Source: Phellopilus nigrolimitatus
Lineage: Eukaryota; Basidiomycota; Agaricomycetes; Hymenochaetales; Hymenochaetaceae
NCBI GenBank assembly: GCA_021029095.1
Contig: JAJOHG010000025.1
Coordinates: forward strand, 372,001 to 436,000
Length of the DNA stretch: 64,000 nt
Reading direction: 5' to 3'
Shown: positions 55,586 to 64,000 of the stretch, piece by piece
How positions within the stretch are numbered: the stretch's first letter is position 1
Layout: every line of letters begins with the position of its first letter
Made by a program: the position numbers and the translations under genes
Notes under the pieces: generated by a model
What the model was told of the DNA's origin: nothing
The model's input: only the letters and a program-made list of their open reading frames with translations
Database searches by the model: none

Positions 55586-57845
55586 ATGCTAGCGACTGCC
55601 GTGCTGTCTACTGTAACTCTTTGCGGAGCCTTATTTGCCGTGTTACTGTGCAAAACTATATGGACTTCGAGCAGATCGAGAGCGCCCTTGCCTCCGGGGC
55701 CCAAGGGCAACATTTTCTTTGGAAACCTACGGGAAGTCTCGTCGAAATATCAATGGAGGACGTTCTCGGCATGGAGAAAGACATTCGGTTCGCGCTTTTT
55801 TCTTAACAGTTCATCTTGTAATTGACCATGCAACATTGCTTGCGAGCATAGGCGACATCATATACATGAATGTGCTCGGCAGACCAATTGTCGTGTTGAA
55901 TAAATTCGAGCATGCGCATGAGCTGATGGACAAGCAGGGCGCGATATACTCGGATAGACCTCGCATGGTATTCCTTGGAGAGATGTGAGCATTGTAGGAT
56001 TGCGTATGCGATGCACTGAGCTGAGTCGATTATATCGATACCAGGGTGAAGCTGCGCTCTGTAACTTTCATCCCATACGGCGATCTCTGGAGAAAGCACC
56101 GCCGGATGATTCAGCAATACTTCAATCCGCGATCGGTAGTCTCTTTGAGGCCGCACCAAATACGAAGCGTGCACGGTCTGCTCGGGGATCTGCTACAGAA
56201 GCCCGAAGACTTCTATGTGAAAATCAAAAGGTGATGAGTCATCTTGTTTTACTACTATCGGCTTACCATTTCCCCGAGATATGCCGCTTCGTCGATTCTG
56301 TCTGCAACGTATGGACATCAAGTGGCTATCGAGGACGATCCGGTGATGAAACTCAATACCCATTCGGAGTCTACCATTATCAGGCCCGGCGCTCCTGGTG
56401 CCACACTCGTTGACTTATTTCCCGCGCGTGCGCTATTCATTACACTTTCACCGCAGCCTTTCTTTTTAAAACACGGATATGTTTACAGTCCGCTTTATTC
56501 CACCCTTTTTACCTGGAGGCCATTTTAAGCGAATCGCTTCCGAAGGGAGAGTTGCTTTGCGTGATATGATTGACAAACCATTTGACATGGTCAAGAAGCG
56601 ACGAGTGAGAAACTGATTTAAGAAACTTCGCGTTCCGAGCTAATGTCTGTTCAGGCTGACGGAACGGCGGCGTTTTCACTAGTTTCGCTGATGCTCGACG
56701 ACTACGAGCAGAAGGGAGTAATCGATGAACTACAATACCGAACGATCAAAGAAGTTTCTGGCTCGCTCTATCGAGGTAAGCATTTCTGTCTTCATTTGTA
56801 CTTTTTTTTTTTGCCTAACGTTGGTTTTTTCCTCGCTAAACTCAGCTGGTGTGGGTACTGTGAGCCCAATCATATTCGCAGGCTATACAAATTTTAAAAT
56901 AATATTAAGTCATCCGCCGCGCTTCGTATTTTCATTTTAGCCATGGTACTCCACCCTCGCGTCGCGAGGAAAGCTCAAGATGAGATAGATAGAGTTATTG
57001 GTGGCAATCGTTTGCCGTCTTTCGACGACAGGGATCAAGGAGCATTGCCCTATGTTGATTGTATCCTGAAGGAGTGTCTACGGTGAGACCCGCCGGAACT
57101 TTTGTTTTTCATTCTAAATCTGACACGGACAACGCGCAGCTGGAGACCACCATTCCCTCTCGGTAACAAAGATCGCTATCCAATTTGAGCTTAACTTAGT
57201 GTTCACCGCCATTCATAAGGCATCGCGCACCGAGCGATGAAAGATGGGGAGCTGGAAGGGAAGTTCATTCCGAAGGGATCTCTGATCATGCCAAATATCT
57301 GGTCAGTCTCTGCATCTACACTCTTTTTTCTTCGTGAACTTCTATTTTAAATCAATGGAAGGCAAATGATGCATGACGAACGCAACTATACCGATCCTGA
57401 GGCTTTTCTGCCGGAGCGCTTCATGGTGACTCACGAAGCAGCCTCGAAGCCCGTACTTGACCCAGCTTCTGCTGTATTTGGATTCGGAAGACGGTTAGAA
57501 GAATGGCCTGCGGATAATTTATCTGCTTGACTGACTACTTTGTTTATTTGTTTGTGCTCGAAGCATCTGCCCTGGGCGTCACTTCGCAGAGGCGAGCGCG
57601 TGGTTGGCAATAGCAAGCATCTTAGCCGTTTTCAATTTGGAGCCAGTTTCGGACGAGAACGGAAAAAAGATCCAGCCAGACGGAATATTCACATCTGGTC
57701 TACACATGTGAGTACAGTGTTATGAAATGATCCAGCATTCTAAGCATTGCTGCCAAACAGTGAACCAGAAAAATTCGATTGTAGAATCGTCCCTCGCAGC
57801 GAGAATTCAGTCTGTCTTATCGAGAAAGCTGTTTCAGCATATTAA
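55586..57845 (+). CDS. Cytochrome P450 monooxygenase
   Basis: About a dozen exons. The start at 55586 gives a membrane anchor ([20 protein letters not shown]) and the Pro-rich hinge [18 protein letters not shown]. Then follow [40 protein letters not shown] (helix C, W-x3-R), [43 protein letters not shown] (helix I), [20 protein letters not shown] (helix K, ExxR), [12 protein letters not shown] and the haem loop [20 protein letters not shown], with Cys ligand. The stop is at 57843-57845. The layout resembles basidiomycete P450s of the O-methylsterigmatocystin oxidoreductase-like group, oxidising secondary metabolites or xenobiotics at the ER membrane. Around 56850-56940, just after AGVGT, I could not find a join that restores the usual ten residues before [16 protein letters not shown], so the I-helix may be damaged. 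Confidence 0.78.
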
Positions 57846-58380
57846 CTAAGAACTCGACGTCGATGGTTACTCGCTGTTGGATAGCATAGTAAAATCACTA
57901 CGGCCCGGAGCCCGGCGTCAGCTTAGCTAAGATTAGTCACACCGGCCAGGGGACACCTTAGCTAAAATTAATTAGTCACCACGACCTGGCTAAGATTACT
58001 CGGTCCATTATAAAATAACCCCCCCCCCCCCCCCCCCCCCCCAATTTGCACCCAGCACACTTGAACCAACACCTTAATTCACAAGCCCAGGTTCAAATCT
58101 TCATTCAATCGCAACGAACCTCAGAGTAAAATTAAAATAGCGCGGCTATACGTTTGTTTCTTTGTTAATACGCAATTGCAGAAGCATTCTAGCTCCAGTG
58201 AAATGTGAATCAAGCTGACTCGACATCAAAATGACCGAGTCCGTTGACTCCATACTGTAAATTTAATGCTGGGCGCTGCGAACTCACGTGACTCACTGCG
58301 AATCAGATTAGGGCTCCGCACGGTACCGTACACGGACACGGCCGTAGAATTACGGTTACCTGCGGAGATGCGACATCAAA
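57846..58380. other. Intergenic region with a long poly-C tract
   Basis: Contains imperfect repeats of TTAGCTAAGATTAGTCAC-type sequence at about 57920-58000 and an uninterrupted run of 24 C at 58019-58042. No gene seen. The 5' UTR of the rvt gene probably lies at its right end. Confidence 0.6.
58019..58042. repeat. Homopolymer run of 24 C
   Basis: Read directly. The opposite strand is a 24-G run able to form G-quadruplexes. Confidence 0.9.
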
Positions 58381-61235
58381 ATGGGGTCGCGCCTTCAATA
58401 TAAACTGTTTAAAAGGTCAACCGTCTCTCACCGGTCTATCACTACTTGCGCTTTTCTCAGTCGTTACCAAACTACTCGGCGAACTATGTCCACCGAAGCT
58501 TTTGGCGAGACCCTCCAGTTTATAACCAAGGTCAAGCTCGATGAGCTCGAAAAGCGGCGTCAAGCGTACGCTGCGCACGCGTCGAAGACTGTCGCAGACG
58601 CGAAGGCACGCGGAGAAGGCGATCCCATTACGCACCTTGCGGCGCTTGTCGAGGGGATGAAGGCCTGGCCAGGCGCATGGTCGCCCGATATGAACCTCGT
58701 TGATATGGAAAGGTATCTCGAACAAGCGCGGCGCGACTCAGGCTTTCCCCGCACAATTCTTCAGGAATGGATCCATCGGGCTGAAGCGCAGATTGGATTT
58801 GAGAGCACGCGCTACGAGTACGCACGTCTGTTTGGGAATCTCCTCACCGACTGGCTTCAAGATAAATCAGCGCGCACCGATATATCCGTTCCTATCGAAG
58901 GCGAGAGCACTCTGACACCAGATGGTTTTGAGAAGGTCAACAGGAAGGAGACGCTCGAGCAGAAGGAGAAGCTCGAGTCACTCATCTTCGAGACGAAAGA
59001 GATTGATGTCAGTGCTCTTGAGGCGTACTTGAAGGACCTCTTCTCGTCGAAGGAGGCCGAGGAAGCGCTAGAAAAGCTGCGCAAACGGATTAAGAAGTTC
59101 TCTGAGGACCTACGCAAGCGTACGATCCAGCCGAGTGAGGTCGAGAATGTCATCAAGTCCGTTCTCCAGTCCGATGTCCTGTCTGACGACAAGCAGGCGA
59201 CATTGAAGGACTTTCTGCGAAAGCCCACCATCGTGAAGGAGCTCGCGAGCGTACTCAATATGCAGCTTTCGTCAATCAAGTCGTGGAGCTGGCCGCAGGA
59301 AGGCGTGCTTCTCGAGCCCCGGCGCCATCTGAACGGAAAAACACGTTTCTTCCTCGATGCGGAAATCCTTACCTGCTTACTTCTTCACTACCTTGGGATG
59401 ATCTGGTCCATCGAATTCAAGGATAACCTCAAGCTGCTCCAGTCGAGCAGGGTCTGGAAGCTGCCTCCGCGGACACTCACGCGCGTGGACCATAAGCGGC
59501 GAGACGTCTTTTTCGGGGATACAGAACGGGACAATAGCATTGACAAGCTCCGTCGTAAATTCAAACAGGAGAACTTCTTCATGTGCCAGCTCCCGTCTTC
59601 GTTCACTGACACCGCGGACGTCTACAAGGAGGATTCTAGTGACTCGGATGACGATCTCAGTGATGTGTTCGCGGAACCGAAGGAGTTAGACGACCAAGGC
59701 CCTCTCTTCGACACGCCGGTCGATCTGAAGCAGTCGCTCCTGCACATCCTATCTGCGGACATCGTCATGAACAAGGCGCTGCACGGGAAATGCACGATTG
59801 TGCGCACGGATCTCAAGTGGTTTGGTCCATCTCTGCCTTTCGCGACGATCATAACAATCCTCAGGTTCTTCGGGATGTCCGAAGAGGATGTACAGTTCAT
59901 GCAGGCATTTCTCTCTTGCCCGATTGTGTTTAAAGATGACCCGTCTGGCCTAGTGCGTACGCGCAAGCGTGGTGTTCCGATTGCGTACATGCTCAAGTGA
60001 GCACCGTTTCTCTCTATTCATCTGCAATCTGTTAAATAGACATTACTCTACAGCACAGTTTGCGGTGAGCTCGTTATGTCTGTCATGGACTTCGCTGTGA
60101 ATCAGAAAGCGGATGGCCTCTTCCTTCATCGCATCCACGACGACTTCTGGTTTTGGGATTCGGACGCCTCGCGCTGTGCCTCGGCGTGGACGGAGATGCA
60201 GCGGTACGCGGCACTTGCTGGACTTACGTTTAATGCAGAGAAGACGGGTTCGGTCGTCATCGGCACAGAAGAATTTCACCGCGATCTTCCGCGTGGCGAT
60301 GTACGCTGGGGCTTCCTACGCATGGATGCGAACGCGAATGGCCAGTTTGTCATCGACCAAGCGATGGTCGATGAACACATTGGAGATGCGCCGCCAGCTC
60401 GCGGCGACGACTTCCATCTTCAGTTGGACGCAGGCGTATAACAAGTACATGGCGTTTGTTGTCCGCAACTGCGGTGCGCCCGCAATCGTGTACGGCAAGC
60501 CACACATCGACGGAATCATCGACGCGCTTGCGCGCATCCAGAAGACGCTCTTCTCAGCGAACCGGGTAATGTGCAGTGTAGCTTTGCCGATGCGTTAGCG
60601 CGTATGCTTGAGGCTAAATTTGGCGTGCGCGCAGCGGAAATTCCGCGCGGGTGGTACCTCTGGCCCAACGCTGCGGGCGGGCTCGAGGTGAAGGATCCGT
60701 TCGTTGACCTTTTCCTCGTGCTCGATGGCTATAAGGAGAAGACACCGGAGGAGATCCTGAAGCGGGCACAGGCGGAGGACTGACAGGCGATACGCGGAGG
60801 AGAAGCAGCGCTGGGAGAACGGCGAGTCGACCAATCGCGCAGGCCGGCTACGATCTGGCGATGGGCGAGCTCGACGTCGTGTCCCCAGGCGATGCCTTTT
60901 TTTCGTTCGAGGAATTCACAAAAAGCCGGGAGGAGCGCGGCGCGTGGTGGTGTACCGCGTACGAAGAACTGCTGCGCCGCCCCGTGCGTTCGCAGGTTGT
61001 GTGCACGCCGCAGCTGGAGGCGTCGCTGGCAGTGCTTGGAGACGGCATCGAGGCTTTCCGAGCGACGCGCTCTGGCGGCTGGGCGACGCTCAGTCCGTAC
61101 TGGAAGTGGGTCATTGGGCTGCACCATGACGAGATGGTAAGTAAATTCGGCAACCTCACGGCCGTCGAGCCAGCATCTATCCCCGGCGGTATGGTCTCAG
61201 TGTTCAAGGGCTCGAGAATGAGGTGGGAGCAGTAA
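58381..61235 (+). pseudogene. rvt: rvt-type reverse-transcriptase-related cellular gene, 3' part frameshifted
   Basis: Exon 1 (58381-59996) is one open frame. The conserved N-terminus MSTEAFGETLQFITKVKLDE begins at 58486. A basic 35-residue extension precedes it. A long helical domain follows (EAEEALEKLRKRIKKFSEDL). The RT core has motif A, VRTDLKWFGPSLPFATI, with Asp at 59809-59811. Motif B, RKRGVPIAYMLNTVCGELVM, is joined across the single intron (59997-60053). Motif C, HRIHDDFWFW, has its two Asp at 60139-60144. The next stretch, EKTGSVVIG and LPRGDVRWGF, is typical of fungal rvt proteins. rvt genes are single-copy cellular relatives of retroelement RTs, without integrase or LTRs. After EHI (about 60380) the frame shifts, again near 60555-60565, at 60781 and near 60840. 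Each piece is still recognisable (MRRQLAATTSIFSWTQAYN, IPRGWYLWPNAAGGLEVKDP, GYDLAMGELDVVSPGDAFFS) up to the stop at 61235. Neighbouring genes show no such indels, so these are probably real mutations. Confidence 0.8.
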
Positions 61236-61361
61236 AGAGGTTATTTCGTGTCAATCAGTCTTAGACACCAGAAATCTTCGAATTTTGTATGTAGATTTGC
61301 ACATGTATCATTCAAAACAAAATCATCTCAGCATGAACTCATGTACATTCCCGTTCTCACA

Positions 61362-64000
61362 TTAGTCAGCAAAGAAAACAAGCTTATCACCCGCTTGCAC
61401 AACCTTGCCTTCCTTCATTCCTTTCCCGAAGCCAGAAACCCTCAGTCCAACATTTTCCTCTCCCGCAGAAACGGCAATCTCCGTCTTCATTGCTTCCAAT
61501 ACGACCAACACTTCCTCCGCTGAGTTCACCAGATCACCAATCCTGGTTTTCACCTGCCAGACAGAGCCAGACAGAGATGCAGTAATATAGTTTTGCGTTT
61601 CGAAATCATCTGATCGAGTCATATGAGACAAGAAGGCGGATGAAATAAGACTGAATACTCACCAGTATCTCCAACTTGCATGTCTATTGCACTGCCTTTG
61701 CTTTCTTCTTTTTCTTTCCATTCCTTTAGAAGTATTTGCTCTCTGTCATTGTCGCTATTGTTCAGTACGAAACACTTTGGACATGATGATTTGCATTCAC
61801 CTCGCTTCTTCGGACGCTACACCATGTTCCTGTCGCCGCTTGAAAGCCGTTATCTCGTCCCTCATCGAAGCCACGAGATGTACATAGTCCTCCATCGAGA
61901 AAGTCACCGGCTCGATCTATGATGTCATGAGTAGCATAAGTTTAGTACAAAACTGTAAAGAATCATCTGCTACTACTTACCTTGAACGAATAACGCCCGC
62001 TATCAAATTCTTTTTCGATCTTCATGACTCATAATGAGCTACAGACGTCTCAGCTTAAGAATCTATAAGTACCTGTGTGTATTCCTCTTCGGTCACAGGC
62101 TCAAACTCAACCTGATAGAACATGAGCTAGCGATTATGCCGATGAGATTGAGTACTCGCCTGGTCGAAGGGCTCCAATAACCATGGTCGATCGGACGCGA
62201 AGTTCGATCCCTTCCCCCATGCTTGCCATGCAGGAGTGTCCTCCCAAATAGTTGATAACCTCCTGGAGATTCGACAGGATATATAGCCGCGATGAGACCA
62301 GCGATACCGACAGCACCCTCCGAGAATAACATTTTTAGAAAGTGGAGGGAGCACAAGCAGACTGAGACCTACTCGGGGCGTATAGGTCCTAGATGGGTTC
62401 ATCTTCTGGCTGACTAGTCGGCACCGAGGATCAATCTGCCGTACGTCTGTTAACCACGCACTTCAATAATCAGAACGTATTGTACTGACTGGAACGAGGA
62501 AGGGGCAAGCGAGATAGAACCCGACTCCAAATACCAGCTGCAGATTAAATCAGCATCCTCAATCACCGTGTCATTTGTCAGGATTACCCATGACGAAGAC
62601 ACGAGCAAGCGCAGAGCCTCTTCTGCACCGCCTTCCACGCCATTATTTCTAGCCAGATACTCAATATTACTCGGAAGATAAACAGCGTTCTCCCGCGTAG
62701 ATTTCATGTAACGTAGCAGAGCTTCCTTGTTCCACTTGTCATCAAGGACAATAGGAAAGGTCAGCTTTCGCGCAGAAAATTTTGCGTCTTCAAGGGAAGA
62801 AGGAAGAGACTCCTCAACGTCTATGAGAATAGAGAGTAATTCTGCCTGCCGTATTTGCGTAGTGTCATAATGAACCTTTATCAAAGGGAGTGGTCAATAA
62901 TCGACTATTTCTGATTACTTGTGAGATCCAAACCATTGTTGATCGAATGCACGGGGCGAATTCTTTGATTCCTGCAAACCCAAGCTTTCGCGCTGACGTT
63001 TCGAAGGCATGGATATGTGCTCGAATAGAGAAGTCAAGCTCCATATGGCCATACTCAACTAATATCGCAGAGTCACCGGCCTAAACAAGTCATGTAAGTA
63101 CGCTAGTCAGACAAACGGCAAGGAGACATATGCGAAATAATAATGGCCACCTGTCTGAAGACAACTTTTGGCTTTCCAGGTAAAGCGGGTATAGTGTGCA
63201 ATTTCGGGTCACGAAGAGCTTGACCTTCCGGCGAAAACTTGAGTAAGTCGAAAGGAGATGCGTTGAAACCAGAGGAGATTGCGATAACAGTTTCAAGCCA
63301 TTTATCACATAACTCTTGCAGACGGAAAGCGTCACCGTAAGAAATCCGCTCAAACCGTACCGAGTCCCCGGGTCGAAGTTGCCCGATTTTCCATCTGGAT
63401 AATCAGTACGTACGTGTAACATCGAACACACTACGATACTCACTGATCTGCGGTAGCGATGGTCGAAATGCAGAGGTAGCCACCCATGCTCGGTCCTTCA
63501 TTCGTGAGAATAACGGGTGTATCTCCATTCAGGTTCACTGATCCACGGGCGTAGCCGTTGTCAAGAATATTGGAAGGATGTGAGCCGCCCTCGCCACCAT
63601 TTTGCCTGGCCCACTCTAGTATTGGTTGGTCCCTGTCGGATAATAGAGAGTCTGGAGGTTCGAGTCGAATGCCCATTCTGTTGCTCGCCGAGCTGACTTT
63701 CCAGTCTCGCCGGTAGAAGGCTTCGATGCCGGCACTGGTAAGGTACTCGGTATCGTCGTGCGGGCCTGGAAGAGAAAACAGAATCCATTGTGAAGGATAT
63801 TTCGGGATAAGACGTTGTGGAAGAGGAGAAAGGACATCAGCGGATGAAATCGATGAGCGTATCTGTAGTACGTCGCTCGTTTGCAGTGCTCTGCCCTTAA
63901 CGAAAGCTCAGAATAAATAGAATTAAGTTGAGAATTGATTAAACACACCTGGTAACCTCCTAAACCCATCGACGTTGACTTCGAGCCAAGATATGTCGGA
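61362..64000 (-). CDS. Urea carboxylase / urea amidolyase, C-terminal part (5' end beyond the window)
   Basis: Many short exons on the minus strand encode, from the right edge, [76 protein letters not shown] and [15 protein letters not shown] (KipA-like AHS2 domain). The KipI-like AHS1 domain follows: [37 protein letters not shown] and [20 protein letters not shown], then [12 protein letters not shown]. Next comes [13 protein letters not shown] and finally the biotinyl domain with VLEAMKTEI (biotinylated Lys) and [14 protein letters not shown], ending at 61362. This enzyme carboxylates urea to allophanate using ATP and bicarbonate. In yeasts it is fused to allophanate hydrolase (Dur1,2). Whether that fusion or the biotin carboxylase domain is present cannot be seen because the 5' part is cut off. 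It is convergent with the rvt gene, with only about 130 bp between the stops. Confidence 0.85.

Noticed and set aside
1..64000. tRNA, rRNA or other structural RNA genes
   Set aside because: I looked for tRNA-like and rRNA-like sequence and saw none I could support by eye. A tRNAscan-SE and Infernal run would settle this.

Overview
The window looks like nuclear DNA of a basidiomycete fungus, most likely an Agaricomycete. Genes are split by many 45-65 bp GT-AG introns. Two genes encode KDZ-type transposases with CxC2-like and CxC1-like cysteine clusters, which are typical of mushroom-forming fungi. Several other genes belong to families I know mainly from Agaricomycetes. All identifications come from reading motifs and splice sites by eye. 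No database search was run.

The window falls into two parts. The left part, 1 to about 34.4 kb, is accessory DNA. It holds three minus-strand genes at 0-8.1 kb: a partial coiled-coil gene, an Spt5-like KOW protein, and a member of a lineage-specific family that opens with KRPWAT. A complex I exon fragment (8.5 kb) and a gene with an RNase H1 N-terminal-like domain (9.8-11.2 kb) follow. A KDZ transposase gene (15.0-18.8 kb), a 1.5 kb fold-back palindrome (20.7-22.2 kb) and a second, nonsense-mutated KDZ gene (22.8-26.5 kb) come next. From 27.5 to 34.1 kb there is a mosaic of broken host-gene copies, all on the plus strand and all keeping introns: G-protein alpha, a G-alpha/GATA-finger chimera, an NAD-dependent reductase and a mitochondrial carrier. 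Minisatellites and palindromic repeats fill the spaces.

The right part, about 34.4-64 kb, is ordinary gene-dense chromosome. In order it has a GMC oxidoreductase relic (-), an FAD monooxygenase (-), a small unknown gene (+), an AlkB-like gene with a Zn2Cys6-type cluster (-), trimethylguanosine synthase TGS1 (+), a Ser-rich unknown (+), a DAO-family FAD oxidoreductase (-), an IBtk-like ankyrin/RCC1/BTB protein (+), a cytochrome P450 (+), an rvt-type reverse-transcriptase-related cellular gene (+) and the 3' part of a urea carboxylase/amidolyase gene (-). Two head-to-head pairs (AlkB-like/TGS1 and DAO/IBtk-like) share upstream regions of roughly 400 bp.

The most notable item is the rvt gene at 58.4-61.2 kb. 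Its N-terminal region and all three RT core motifs (A, B and the Asp-Asp of C) are intact, but the 3' third carries at least four frameshifts. The host-gene-fragment mosaic, the fold-back element and the AlkB-like gene that seems to lack its iron-binding HxD motif are the next most interesting.
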